In this document: piece by piece, positions 49,672 to 59,076 of the stretch
Layout of the letters: each line of letters starts with the position of its first letter
Numbering within the stretch: the first letter of the stretch is position 1
Assembly (NCBI GenBank): GCA_964534325.1
Contig: CAZHOR010000003.1
Location: forward strand, 62,001-126,000
DNA from: JdFR-22 sp964534325
GTDB taxonomy: Archaea; Halobacteriota; Archaeoglobi; Archaeoglobales; Archaeoglobaceae
Direction: 5' to 3'
Length of the DNA: 64,000 bases
The notes under the pieces: model-generated
What the model was told of the DNA's origin: nothing
The model's input: the letters and a program-made list of their open reading frames with translations, nothing else
The model's database searches: none
Position numbers and translations under genes: made by a program

Positions 49672-51216
49672 ATGGACTGGCTGGCGATTTCTGTATTCAT
49701 TGCTTATCTTGTTGTGATCTCGGGAATTGCTTACTTTGGAGCAAGGAGAACCAGAACGATATCAGACTTCATTTCAGCATCAGGTCAACTTGGGTTCTGG
49801 ACCTATTGCCTTCTGATGATAGGCTCAGTGTTCAGTGGGATGACCCTTATCGGTGTGGCGGGTCTGGGGTTTACCACTGGCTGGGCCAACATGTGGGAGA
49901 GAGTCATAGGTCCCCCATTCGCTGTGGCTTTCGGCACCATCCTGATTGGTTACAAGCTCTACCCCCTAAGGAAGAAGATGACCATATTGACTATTCAGGA
50001 TTATCTGGCCCACAGATTCGGTGACCCCAAAACCTTGAGAGCTATTGCCGGTCTTGTTTCGGCTATCACATGTTTTGTGTATTTAATAGGTCAATATACT
50101 GCTATAGGTGTTGTTAGTGAGGTTGTGCTGGGAATCCCTTACTGGATGGGGGCCACAATAGCAGCAGTAATAGTCATAAGCTATGTGCTCGCCGGAGGGA
50201 TGTTCTCTACAGCCTGGACTACTTTTCTCCAATCATTGTTGATGATTATTGGTGTGTACGTAACTGTTCCTGTAATAGTGTCTTCTGTGGGAGGTTTCAC
50301 TGCTTTAAATGAAGGGCTTTCCGCCGTACCTATGCTGCAGAGCCAGCTTGGAAAGGACGCCAGCTTCATGTTCGCAAATTATCTGGACCAGCCTTTTGCC
50401 CCCGCAGGCGTCCCACTGGCTGGATGGGTTTACAATATAGCATTGTTCGGAATAACTGTTCCCCTGGGCTTGATGGTGGCCCCTCACGTCGTCAACAACG
50501 TATTAACGTTCAAGGAGCTGAAGTACACCAGATATGGGCCCATTGTGATGTACGTTCTGGGAGTGCTTGCCATATTGTTGACTTCCGTCGCAGGTATGGC
50601 TGCTAGGGTTGCATGGGCCGACGGGACTATAGATATACCCACACTGGAAACTGCAGGAATGGAATGGTCTGATATGGCTTACCCCACTATGGCCAAATAC
50701 GCTCTACCCTATGGAGTGTTCATCTTACTGCTCCCCACTATTCTGGCGGGAGTGATGTCCACCACGGATAGATTGATTCTCACTGCCTCCAGCAACATCT
50801 CCTATGATATAGTCAAGAACATATATAGACAGGATATCTCGGATAGAGCTATAAAAATCATAAGCAGGCTTACTATCCTTGTGGTCGGTTTCGGCTCACT
50901 GGTCATTGCCCTAAATCCCCAGCCACTGCTGGCGTGGTTCATATGGGCAGCACTGTCATTAATGGTCAACTGCTTCCTGTGGCCCATAATCGGAGGGATC
51001 TACTGGCCAAGGATGAACAAACACGCTGCCAGATGGTGCATGATAACCGGATTCGTGGTTACCATGATCACTTTCGCCACATTCGAGAAAACAGTTACTA
51101 TAATGAGCATTCCGTTCTACTCAGTGGTCCCGGGCTTTATAGCAAGCAGTTTAGTGGCAACAAGTCTCTCATACCTCTTGGATGACAGCAAAAAAGCGGA
51201 GAGTAGTGAAGAGTAG
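49672..51216 (+). CDS. Sodium:solute symporter (SSS family)
   Basis: The 514-residue membrane protein has about 13 helices and the SSS pattern: SDFISASGQLGFWTYCLLMIGSVFSGMTLIG, the amphipathic YPLRKKMTILTIQDYLAHRFGD, and LPTILAGVMSTTDRLILTASSNISYDI (sodium-site region, family signature). Substrates in this family include proline, pantothenate, acetate and nucleosides, and none can be singled out. The tail is short and charged. Confidence 0.88.
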   Translation: MDWLAISVFIAYLVVISGIAYFGARRTRTISDFISASGQLGFWTYCLLMIGSVFSGMTLIGVAGLGFTTGWANMWERVIGPPFAVAFGTILIGYKLYPLRKKMTILTIQDYLAHRFGDPKTLRAIAGLVSAITCFVYLIGQYTAIGVVSEVVLGIPYWMGATIAAVIVISYVLAGGMFSTAWTTFLQSLLMIIGVYVTVPVIVSSVGGFTALNEGLSAVPMLQSQLGKDASFMFANYLDQPFAPAGVPLAGWVYNIALFGITVPLGLMVAPHVVNNVLTFKELKYTRYGPIVMYVLGVLAILLTSVAGMAARVAWADGTIDIPTLETAGMEWSDMAYPTMAKYALPYGVFILLLPTILAGVMSTTDRLILTASSNISYDIVKNIYRQDISDRAIKIISRLTILVVGFGSLVIALNPQPLLAWFIWAALSLMVNCFLWPIIGGIYWPRMNKHAARWCMITGFVVTMITFATFEKTVTIMSIPFYSVVPGFIASSLVATSLSYLLDDSKKAESSEE

Positions 51217-51262
51217 TGAAGAATAGCGAAGACTATTGGAAAAACCGGAATAGAGAATAGTA

Positions 51263-51704
51263 TTACTGATTCAATCGCTTTTTCTCAAAAACTTCAGAAA
51301 CAGTGTAGTTAAAACAGTGTATTCGGGTAATCCAATCGGTCAGTTCAGTTTCTGTTTTTTCTCCTGATCCTGAGTACCAGATGGTTCCCGGACATCCCAG
51401 GCATTGAGTGTAAGTGGAGAATTCAGAACACCTGGCTATCTTGCAGAAGGTCTGTTTACTCTCTTTATCCAGAACTTCGAACTCCCAGTAGGGGTAACGA
51501 ACTCCTCGATCTCGTAAGTATCTATATCCCCTGTGGTGGCCAAATTCTTGAACCTTCTATCTGGGCTTCCATGGTACCTTTATCCTCTGCATACATACCG
51601 ATAACCAGCCTATCTTCTCTCCATTTCGACAGAAAGAATACTCGTGGACATGGGGGCAATCTCTCACTTAAATTATCCGCCATTTTATCCGTAACTTTAA
51701 GCAA
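51263..51704 (-). pseudogene. Frameshifted small cysteine-containing protein gene
   Basis: On the minus strand a frame starting at 51704 (or ATG 51683) reads MADNLSERLPPCPRVFFL and EDRLVIGMYAEDKGTMEAQI, then stops at 51522. The sequence continues in other frames as NLATTGDIDTYEIEEF and then YWEFEVLDKESKQTFCKIARC and FSTYTQCLGCPGTIWY, to a TAA at 51263. The pieces look like one ~145-residue protein broken by two frameshifts. I do not recognise the family. Confidence 0.5.
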
Positions 51705-52017
51705 TAACAGCTGTAACTTTCCATACTACCTTACTACCATTTTATGTTCCAGACATATAACCTCTATCTGGCTCATTTTACATCCCACCCTTTATGCAGT
51801 AAACTCCATAATGGTGTGCCAACTTCTTTTCTGTAAACTAAATTATTTAGGATTAGGATTTCATATTAGATTAAATTGTTGCTTTTTGGTTTTCTTGGAA
51901 ATTTTGAATATTAATCTTCAAGTAAATGTGTTCAGCCATTGACTGTATCAATAGTGTTACTGCGATGGTTGGTAGTGATGGACCCGGGAACTGATTTATT
52001 ATGAGCAGGTATGAAAT
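51705..52017. other. Gene-free stretch
   Basis: This AT-rich stretch separates a decayed gene from the end of the GTPBP1-like gene. I see no convincing coding frame, RNA gene or repeat. Confidence 0.5.
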
Positions 52018-53583
52018 TTACAGTACTTCTCTTATCTCTCCCATTCCCTTGCTCCTGCCTTCTCTGAAAATGAATTTTTGTCCCTTGAAGATGCAGTGGG
52101 GATTGTATTTGAACCTCATCCTTACCCTGCCCCTGTCGCCGGCTTTCATGTACTCGTTATCCATATCTTCGAATACTACCGTTTCCGATATGGTTTCCAT
52201 GTGGATGACGGGCTCGTAACCCCTCTTTATTCTGGTGGGATGGCTGAAGACTATCAAATCCGCCTCGAATACCTGAACAGGATTTATTTTCTGTCTGGTC
52301 AGGACCATTCCTCTCCTCAGCTCATCGTATCTCACGCCCTTTACGGCGACTCCTACGATATCTCCGCCCTCAGCTTTACCTACTCTATAGTAATGCATTT
52401 CAATGCTCTGCACCTTGACCTTCTTGAAGCTGCCATCGTGGAATGGTCCGATATAAGCGTCATCTCCTTCATTGACCTCGCCGGACTTGATGCAACCGCT
52501 CAAAACGGTTCCCACACCGGTGACCTTGTAGAGCCTGTCAATATACATCAGGAAGTCCTCTTTTACCAGACTTCTTTTAGGGAGCCTGTAGAGCAGAGAC
52601 TCCAGAATGTCGTATCCTTCCATCGTCATGGAGGATGTCTCGATTACGGGCACCACAATGTCCTTCTCAGCGATCATCTTGGCTATTTTCTCTGTATCCC
52701 CGGAATGCCGGAGGAAAATGGGGATCCTGCCCACCATCTTCAGGGTTTCGGTGATTTCGGCATTAACTTTCTTTATCTTCTCTTCATTGACCATGTCTTT
52801 CTTGGTGAGGGTTATGATCACCGGCAGATCCATGGCAAGCAAGATGCCCAGGTGTTCTCGAGTTGTTCTGGTCACTCCATCGTTAGCTGCTACAGTGAGC
52901 AGTCCATAATCGACTTTTTGGCCCAGAAGACCTCTCATGGTGGTCCTTACCCAGGGCTCGTGGCCGACCGTATCCACGAAAGAGACAAGTTTATCAGCGT
53001 TCTCCACAACCCATGCCTTCTCCCCCTTGTTGAGAGGGTTTTTCAGTTTCATGGCGTCTCCGTGTTTAAACCCAAAGACGGCGAAGCTCAAATCGGCGCT
53101 CAAACCCCTCTCTATCTCGTGCTTTAAGATGTCGAGGTAGATCCTGGCGCTTCCGTCACCATCATCGGCTATACCCGTTATGAGGCAGCCTATAAGAGTT
53201 GATTTACCGTGATCGACGTGTCCTGCCGTACCTATGAGGACATGCTCCTTGGCTCTCTTCTTGGAGATCTCTACTATACCTACTAAGCCGTCATCAACTT
53301 TATATTCTTCAACAGAATCAACACCAGCTCCTATTTCAGAGGCGATCCCCTTCAGCACGTGAATAGTTTCATTGAAATGATATTTGTCGATGCCTTTGAG
53401 CTGGCAGGAGTCAGAAACACCTATAGCATAAATAGCTCTCCCTCTACCCATTATAATCCTGTGGTTCATCTGGCAGGCCAGTGACTGGAACCTATCTCCT
53501 TGAAGGTGGAAGGGAGTAAGATACTCTTTAAATTCCACGTTATCTTTTTCTCCTTCCCGTACGATCTGAAGTAATTTCTCCAT
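52018..53583 (-). CDS. GTPBP1-like translation-factor-family GTPase
   Basis: The 521-residue GTPase has G1 GHVDHGKS at residues 121-128, G3 DTVGHE and G4 TKKD, then EF-Tu-like domains 2 and 3 (VTGVGTVLSG, GRVRMRFKY). The ~110-residue N-terminal extension (VEFKEYLTPFHLQGDRF) is typical of archaeal/eukaryotic GTPBP1/2 proteins, which are linked to mRNA decay and ribosome rescue in eukaryotes. The archaeal role is not known. It is monocistronic. Confidence 0.85.
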   Translation of the reverse strand: MEKLLQIVREGEKDNVEFKEYLTPFHLQGDRFQSLACQMNHRIIMGRGRAIYAIGVSDSCQLKGIDKYHFNETIHVLKGIASEIGAGVDSVEEYKVDDGLVGIVEISKKRAKEHVLIGTAGHVDHGKSTLIGCLITGIADDGDGSARIYLDILKHEIERGLSADLSFAVFGFKHGDAMKLKNPLNKGEKAWVVENADKLVSFVDTVGHEPWVRTTMRGLLGQKVDYGLLTVAANDGVTRTTREHLGILLAMDLPVIITLTKKDMVNEEKIKKVNAEITETLKMVGRIPIFLRHSGDTEKIAKMIAEKDIVVPVIETSSMTMEGYDILESLLYRLPKRSLVKEDFLMYIDRLYKVTGVGTVLSGCIKSGEVNEGDDAYIGPFHDGSFKKVKVQSIEMHYYRVGKAEGGDIVGVAVKGVRYDELRRGMVLTRQKINPVQVFEADLIVFSHPTRIKRGYEPVIHMETISETVVFEDMDNEYMKAGDRGRVRMRFKYNPHCIFKGQKFIFREGRSKGMGEIREVL

Positions 53584-53685
53584 CTTATTTAATCACTATT
53601 TTTTTTACAATTTATTACTTTCGAATGTAGAATGCAATCGAACATGTAATCAAACTTTACGAATTAAATAAGCTTACAGGATATT

Positions 53686-54657
53686 TTAGCTGTCCTCTTT
53701 AGAGTTTATCTCTTCTATGGCCTCTTCAGCGGCATCTTTGATCTCTGTATCTTCGCTGCTGAACAACTTCTTCAACACTTCCACGTCTGACTTATCTCCT
53801 ATCCTTCCCAGAACCAGTGCCGCATCCTGTACGATGTTGGAGCTATCTTCTTCCAGCAATTCCTTGACCCTGACCTTAACATCTTCCAGTTTTTGGGGGT
53901 AATCATTTAGGAGCCTGGTGATAAGTATTACCGCACCGATCCTGATGTTTATCTCCCCCTTCTTCAATAGCTCCACCAGCATCTCTGTCTTATCCAGATC
54001 CTCTTCGATCATCTCTTTAAGCTCATCTATCTCCCCATCCTTCAGCAATTTTCCGAAATATTCGAGCTCGTCATCTCTCTTCTCTATCCACTCCAGCAAC
54101 TCTTCCATTTCGGGGCTCACCAGCTTTATATCCTGATTTATTATCACTGTGGGTGCAGACATTACCTTGTAATCCGAACCCATCTCCTGGAATTGAGCCA
54201 CATCGACCACGTAAACGTTTATATTGCTGTTCTCGATGGCGAACTGGTTTACCCTCTCCACCACTTTTGCGCAGTGGGGGCATACGGGCATAACAAAAAC
54301 GAGTATCTCCACTTCATCTTCTACCTCCTCTATTTTTTGAGCGGTGTCGCTGTCCAACCCCGAATTTCCTTCAGAGAACCTGGTCAAAGTGTTCAAGAAA
54401 GGTTCCAGCTCCATTTCAGTGGGCAAGGCGTTATAGGTTATATTGCTCCCAATTTTTATTCCTGCTCTGGATGAAGATCCCACAGGAGCAGTTTTGATGT
54501 TGATATTATCGTTCAGGCTCTCAATGCTGTGGGCAAATTGTTCCAGCTGGGTGCTAAAATCATCAGAATCTTTTGTGATTTGAATATCTACCGGGCCTTT
54601 TAAACTATTTAAGACCTCTCTGGCTTTATCCTCTTCTGATTGGCTGAGCATAATCAA
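53686..54657 (-). CDS. Thioredoxin-fold protein fused to HEAT-like repeats
   Basis: The 323-residue protein has an N-terminal thioredoxin-like domain without a CXXC, a second one with the redox motif PVCPHC (C126 and C129) followed by APTVIIN, and a C-terminal region of about 120 residues with HEAT-type helical repeats (AVILITRLLNDYP, DAALVLGRIGD, DAAEEAIEEI). The first two resemble the tandem domains of protein disulfide oxidoreductase (PDO) with one lost active site. The repeat part probably binds a client protein. It is monocistronic, and the start may be at residue 4. Confidence 0.75.
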   Translation of the reverse strand: MIMLSQSEEDKAREVLNSLKGPVDIQITKDSDDFSTQLEQFAHSIESLNDNINIKTAPVGSSSRAGIKIGSNITYNALPTEMELEPFLNTLTRFSEGNSGLDSDTAQKIEEVEDEVEILVFVMPVCPHCAKVVERVNQFAIENSNINVYVVDVAQFQEMGSDYKVMSAPTVIINQDIKLVSPEMEELLEWIEKRDDELEYFGKLLKDGEIDELKEMIEEDLDKTEMLVELLKKGEINIRIGAVILITRLLNDYPQKLEDVKVRVKELLEEDSSNIVQDAALVLGRIGDKSDVEVLKKLFSSEDTEIKDAAEEAIEEINSKEDS

Positions 54658-54831
54658 AGTTGGAGTCCGATTAATTATTCTTTTCCATCAACAAAGAGGA
54701 TGTAAAAGGAAGTTACCGCTTACTGGAAAGATTCAATGGCATAAAAACCGTTATTCCAGCTAAAACCGGCCTTAAAGAGCATTGAGCAAGTACCTGACTA
54801 TTATAAGCCTTTAATTGTGAGACGAAACTTA

Positions 54832-55119
54832 TCAAACATCTCTAATGTGAGCCTCCAGGAGAGCATCATAGATCTCTTCTACGTCAATGGTCGAGTTGCC
54901 GCACTTTATCTTCTTGGGCTCAACCTCTTCTTTAGGAATACCCTCCATTATGGCTTTATCAGCGATTTTGTGCGCTTTTTCTATAGCTTCTAACTTTTTT
55001 CTGTTCACTTTGGCCCTTTTTCTGCTCTTAAGGTATCTGGAAAGGTTGCCCGTCACCATCTCATAGTAGAGGAAAATGATCAGTACGAAGACCGATAAAG
55101 GAACCAGCACACCATACAC
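54832..55119 (-). CDS. Small single-pass membrane protein
   Basis: The 95-residue protein has one N-terminal hydrophobic helix (VLVPLSVFVLIIFLYYEMV) followed by a very basic stretch and an acidic helical tail (IDVEEIYDALLEAH). I do not recognise the family. It is flanked by AT-rich gaps with no other gene. The coding call rests on the clear helix and composition. Confidence 0.5.
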   Translation of the reverse strand: MYGVLVPLSVFVLIIFLYYEMVTGNLSRYLKSRKRAKVNRKKLEAIEKAHKIADKAIMEGIPKEEVEPKKIKCGNSTIDVEEIYDALLEAHIRDV

Positions 55120-55319
55120 CCCCTAAATTTGCTTTATTCTCCGAATTCAACATACCCTACCCCTCAATAATACTATGTCAAAAAAATATTTAAGAATACC
55201 TGTCATCAAGTTGTATGAATTGCATTTAGCCCCGTTCTGGATAATTATAAAGAGTTCAACCCTGTTTATTTGACTATTACTCTCATTCCTAACCGTTGGG
55301 ACTTCTGTTGGCAATAACT

Positions 55320-56489
55320 TCAAGTGTTGAACCATGTGGAGTAGCTCTGGTCCATGGCGTAGCCGTTATCTATCACCTGGATTATAAGCCGGGTGTGCTT
55401 GTCATCTGGAGGTTGCAAATACATTGTTGCTGTTAAATACTGGTTGGGACTCAGGTCGAACTCATCAGTCCTCTCCGGATTCCAGAATTTACCGCCACCT
55501 GCCTCAAAGCCCGCATAGACGTACGCATTCCGGGCCGTAGCCGAACCAATGTTGCTGACCTTTACGGTTAGCTCAAGCCGGTCTCCCTTAGCTCCGGTCT
55601 CCCACTCATCTATATGGAGAACTGGTATGGGTTTGAGATGATGTATGGTGGCAGTATCAATCCCACTGTATTGTGGAGGGACTTCACCGATTTCCCAGCC
55701 CTCTCCGGTGGTCTCTAAATAGAAGTATTTTTTATCTCCGTCCTTGAAATAAGTGCCTTGGACATCTTCTCCACCCAGTATGCCCACCGCCATGTGAACG
55801 GGCAACTGGATTAGAACAACATCATAGCCCATGGCATTTAGAATAGCAGCGGTCAATATACTGGTATCTTCGCAGTCCCCGCCTCTATCCACTAAAGTCT
55901 CAATGGGGTATCTGGGGTACTCGTCGTAGGGAGTAGTTACGTTATCCGAGGTGTACTTCAGGCTTTGAACGAAAGAAATAGCCAGATTGACCGTCTCCCA
56001 ATCGCTGAAACCATTCCTATTTCCCGCCTCTTCGATTTCCCTGGCTAGAGCCTCGATGTAATCATCGTCGAGGGGATTTGTGATGTACACAGAGAAATAA
56101 TCGATGGGGAGTCTGGGCTGCTCTCTATAGTATTCATACACTTTTTTGGGCAGGTATAACTCCCATGACCACTCCCCATTGTAGGTCCAAGTGTATTTTC
56201 TGCTTATTGTCTCTTCAGTAGTTTGTGTGGCGGTTGGTAAAGGAGTAGCAGTTAATGTAGCTATTTCTGTTGGCGTCTGCTCTGGAGGAGGGGAGCTGGT
56301 CGGTGTGAATTGGGGTTGAGTATGTGCAATATCTGCAGTAGAAGTTTCTGAAGGGGTCGCTGTGGGTGTATCTGGTGGGACTATCTCTGAGGTTGGTGTT
56401 TCGTCGATAGCGTTTGATGGAGATTGGTAGCCCATACAGCCGGTGAACAGTATTGTGACGATCAATATAAGGAAGGTGATTGATCTCAT
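55320..56489 (-). CDS. Transglutaminase-like lipoprotein
   Basis: The protein of 389 residues begins with a signal helix and lipobox LFTGC (C18), followed by a Thr/Pro/Ser-rich linker of about 90 residues suited to the outer cell surface. A transglutaminase-like core (YPIETLVDRGGDCEDTSIL with the catalytic cysteine, then VHMAVG with the histidine) is followed by a C-terminal beta domain (LELTVKVSNIGSATARNAYVYAGF). The archaeal family is of unknown function, perhaps protease-like. ATG 56489 is chosen so that the signal peptide starts at once. Confidence 0.78.
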   Translation of the reverse strand: MRSITFLILIVTILFTGCMGYQSPSNAIDETPTSEIVPPDTPTATPSETSTADIAHTQPQFTPTSSPPPEQTPTEIATLTATPLPTATQTTEETISRKYTWTYNGEWSWELYLPKKVYEYYREQPRLPIDYFSVYITNPLDDDYIEALAREIEEAGNRNGFSDWETVNLAISFVQSLKYTSDNVTTPYDEYPRYPIETLVDRGGDCEDTSILTAAILNAMGYDVVLIQLPVHMAVGILGGEDVQGTYFKDGDKKYFYLETTGEGWEIGEVPPQYSGIDTATIHHLKPIPVLHIDEWETGAKGDRLELTVKVSNIGSATARNAYVYAGFEAGGGKFWNPERTDEFDLSPNQYLTATMYLQPPDDKHTRLIIQVIDNGYAMDQSYSTWFNT

Positions 56490-56781
56490 AAATAGTAAAA
56501 TTATTTTTTGTTTTTTAAATGTAGTGATAGCAATAGCAGAAAGGCTCAATCAACTCGGCTCACTTTTCAACTACAAAATAAAATAAATCTCAACTTAATC
56601 GCAACTATTAATGTTAATATCATTATCCGTTATTCACAAACTCTTAGAGAGACCTGAGATTTGGAGAAAAACATAATTGCTTTATCTCAATGCCAATTAA
56701 CTCCTGTTTAAACCATAAACTTAATAATCAATCTCAAATTAAAATACAACGTCAGGAAATATTGATTGTTGCCCTCATCAC
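56490..56781. other. Gene-free stretch before tRNA-Leu
   Basis: AT-rich DNA between the transglutaminase-like gene and the tRNA. It should hold the minus-strand promoter of the lipoprotein gene. I see no supported gene in it. Confidence 0.5.
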
Positions 56782-56782
56782 T

Positions 56783-56790
56783 GATATATA
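56783..56790 (+). promoter_or_regulatory. Probable TATA box of tRNA-Leu
   Basis: GATATATA ends 11 bases before the first base of the tRNA, in keeping with an archaeal promoter whose start lies near or just within the 5' leader. Confidence 0.4.
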
Positions 56791-56801
56791 GTTCCACGTC
56801 T

Positions 56802-56883
56802 GCGGGGGTTGCCGAGTGGAAAAGGCGCTGGATTTAGGGTCCAGTCCCGTAGGGGTCCGAGGGTTCAAATCCCTCCCCCCGCA
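56802..56883 (+). tRNA. tRNA-Leu (anticodon UAG)
   Basis: GCGGGGG (56802-56808) pairs with CCCCCGC ahead of the discriminator A at 56883. The D-arm GCCGAGTGGAAAAGGC, the anticodon stem CTGGA/TCCAG with loop TTTAGGG (anticodon TAG), a variable arm (TCCCGTAGGGGT) and the T-arm with GGTTCAAAT are present. The longer variable arm and the A73 discriminator are those of leucine tRNAs. No intron is seen and CCA is not encoded. Confidence 0.92.
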
Positions 56884-56952
56884 TCCGTCTATTTTTGATT
56901 TGAGCTTTTCAAAATAGAGTTTAGTGGTAAAAAGCCGTGTTACCTAAATTTG

Positions 56953-57234
56953 TTATATGTTGGATATGAATGGGTCTGACGCTTCGATGAGTTGGTTATC
57001 GGTCACTTCTTTTATGTGTGATTTTGGTTCTCTGTTCCTGAAAATGTATTTCTTCACGTCAGTTATGATGGGGCAGTAATTAGGGCATAACCCATAGGTT
57101 AATACTTTTTCGGCGTAACATAATTCCATGTTGGAGCATTCCAGCACTTTAACCCCTGTATTGACTGTATCAACCCTGACAAGTGCTTGGACGTTCTTTC
57201 TTTCTATCTCGAAGTACCTGTGTTCTTCCAGCAT
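56953..57234 (-). CDS. Small cysteine-containing hypothetical protein
   Basis: The 93-residue protein has four cysteines (ECSNMELC, GLCPNYC) in a region that could bind metal, between a basic N-terminal half and a C-terminal tail. I do not recognise a family. It lies alone between the tRNA and the archaellum operon. Confidence 0.5.
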   Translation of the reverse strand: MLEEHRYFEIERKNVQALVRVDTVNTGVKVLECSNMELCYAEKVLTYGLCPNYCPIITDVKKYIFRNREPKSHIKEVTDNQLIEASDPFISNI

Positions 57235-57836
57235 TATGACTTTAAGTACGTTTCTTTTTACATAAATTTATGGAAAACATAGTGATGAGAAGATCTGGAC
57301 CTGAACGCCTTTTTAATCAGTTATCTGATTTCTTAAGGAGCATTACATGCTTTGAATTAGAATTTACTATTATTGGTGTGAACTAAGAATTAAAACCTCC
57401 AGTATCTCCTGGGACCGCTGATTCAAACTGATTAACAGGTGGGTTGGGGTAACATACCTCAGGTTGAGAGTAGCATAACTCGGCCCATCTGCTACAAGAC
57501 ATTTGTTTCTTGAATATATGAATCATAGAATCATATTTTGTGTTAACTATCAATTAACGTTAATATTGGCTTATTTCCATTGTAAAACTTTAGGGATGTG
57601 TCCTTTTGGGCAAGAGGTATCAAGTATTCTTTAAGTGATAGATGAAAAAGTATTTGCTGCTTATTTTGAGATTAGTATAATCTTTAATTAGGAATTACTA
57701 ATCGGTAGTTCAGTATTGGAATAATTAATTATAAAGAGGTACTATTTTTATCAAGATGATGAGATAACTCAATAAATATTAAATAATGGTTCTTATGATA
57801 ATAATAATGATTGTTATGTTAGAAAAAAGAAAGTGT
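57235..57836. other. Long non-coding leader of the archaellum operon
   Basis: About 600 AT-rich bases hold no coding frame I can support. The last ~120 bases (TTAATTATAAAGAGG and further AT-rich runs) probably hold the archaellin promoter. Short palindromic words are present, but no strong operator can be named. A C/D-box-like stretch near 57282 lacks a C' box. Confidence 0.4.
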
Positions 57837-58439
57837 ATGAGAAAAGATGAAAAGGGATTTTCAGGGTTGGAAGCAGCAATCGTACTCATTGCTTTCGTAG
57901 TAGTGGCAGCAGTTTTCAGCTATGTAATGCTGGGAGCTGGCTTCTTTACTACACAAAAGTCGAAGCAGGTAGTCGATACTTCTGTCGATCAGGCTGCAAG
58001 TTCAATGACCATGGACGGACAATACGTAATTCTAAAACCTAATGAAACAGGACACGATGGCACTGTGGCCAACATATCTATCTATGTGACTCAATCCGCA
58101 GGTGGACAAGCTATCGACCTGAACGAGACCACAGTAGCCCTGAAGACCGAGGACGGATATAAACAAGTTACATACAACGACTCTACGGCTGACAACTTTA
58201 CTTTCAATACATGGAGCTGGACTTGTGTTCAGGGAGACGATGATAACGTTCTTGAAGTGCAGGAGAAGTATAAGATACTGTTGAATCTCTCGGATAGCGG
58301 ATGGCTTCCGGCAGCCGGTAATGGCACTTTGCCCGGAACAAATGATCAGCTTACTGTGGAAATTAAGCCCCCAGTAGGTGCTCCGTTGACCATCAACAAG
58401 CAGGTTCCACCGAGCTTGACGACCATTACTTACGTATGA
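57837..58439 (+). CDS. arlB1: Archaellin (archaeal flagellin)
   Basis: The precursor of about 200 residues starts with a short basic leader ending KDEKG, then the mature N-terminal helix FSGLEAAIVLIAFVVVAAVFSYVMLGAGFF, which packs in the filament core. Cleavage after the glycine by the archaellin peptidase (FlaK/PibD) is expected. ATG 57837 gives a 7-residue leader; ATG 57819 gives 13. The rest is an Asn/Thr-rich outer domain with potential N-glycosylation sites (NET, NDS). It is close in sequence to the second archaellin and to Archaeoglobus archaellins as I recall them. Confidence 0.93.
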   Translation: MRKDEKGFSGLEAAIVLIAFVVVAAVFSYVMLGAGFFTTQKSKQVVDTSVDQAASSMTMDGQYVILKPNETGHDGTVANISIYVTQSAGGQAIDLNETTVALKTEDGYKQVTYNDSTADNFTFNTWSWTCVQGDDDNVLEVQEKYKILLNLSDSGWLPAAGNGTLPGTNDQLTVEIKPPVGAPLTINKQVPPSLTTITYV

Positions 58440-58449
58440 GGTGATATTG

Positions 58450-59037
58450 ATGAAAAGATTATTCGTAAAAGAAGAAAAAGCTTTCACTGGTCTCGAAGCA
58501 GCAATCGTTCTGATAGCCTTCGTAACCGTTGCCGCAGTTTTCAGTTATGTGATGTTGGGAGCTGGTTTCTTCACCACGCAGAAGAGCCAGGAAGTTGTTC
58601 ACACCGGTGTGGACCAGGCCACATCCTCCATGGAAGTTGTGGGAGCCATAATAGGTGAAGGAAACAGCGATAATTCCAACTTGGGCAATGTAACCTTTAC
58701 CCTGCAGCTGGCAGCCGGTGGAAAACCCATAAACCTCAATAAGACCGTGATACATGTTATCTCACCTACAAATGGTGAAATGCTCTTAACTTATTCTGAA
58801 AGCGGTGCAACTAACTCAGAATACAATGTGTCATGGGTGAAAAGTATTGATAGTGGTAGCGCTGACAAGTATCTGGAGGAGCGAGAAAAGGCTGAGATAA
58901 CGCTGAACGTAACTGACCTCGGTCTCGAACCTCAAGACGAGTTCATGTTCTCCGTCAAGCCAGCGAAGGGTGCCAGCATGCCTACGGAACTGGATGTTCC
59001 AGCAGCTATCGACGACGTGATGGTGCTTCTACACTAA
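58450..59037 (+). CDS. arlB2: Archaellin (second copy)
   Basis: The precursor of 195 residues has the leader MKRLFVKEEKA and the mature core FTGLEAAIVLIAFVTVAAVFSYVMLGAGFF, almost identical to the first archaellin. The residue before the cleavage site is Ala, not the usual Gly. The outer domain differs from copy 1 and has NVS and NKT sequons. ATG 58450 is chosen with GAGGTGAT about 8 bases upstream. It begins 10 bases after arlB1. Confidence 0.93.
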   Translation: MKRLFVKEEKAFTGLEAAIVLIAFVTVAAVFSYVMLGAGFFTTQKSQEVVHTGVDQATSSMEVVGAIIGEGNSDNSNLGNVTFTLQLAAGGKPINLNKTVIHVISPTNGEMLLTYSESGATNSEYNVSWVKSIDSGSADKYLEEREKAEITLNVTDLGLEPQDEFMFSVKPAKGASMPTELDVPAAIDDVMVLLH

Positions 59038-59076
59038 ACGACTAACCTCCAACCCTAATTTTTTATTTTAGGTACA

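Noticed and set aside
57282..57336. C/D-box sRNA-like pattern (GTGATGA, then CTGA 12 bases later, and another CTGA)
   Set aside because: No C' box is present between the two CTGA boxes, and the pattern can occur by chance in 600 AT-rich bases.
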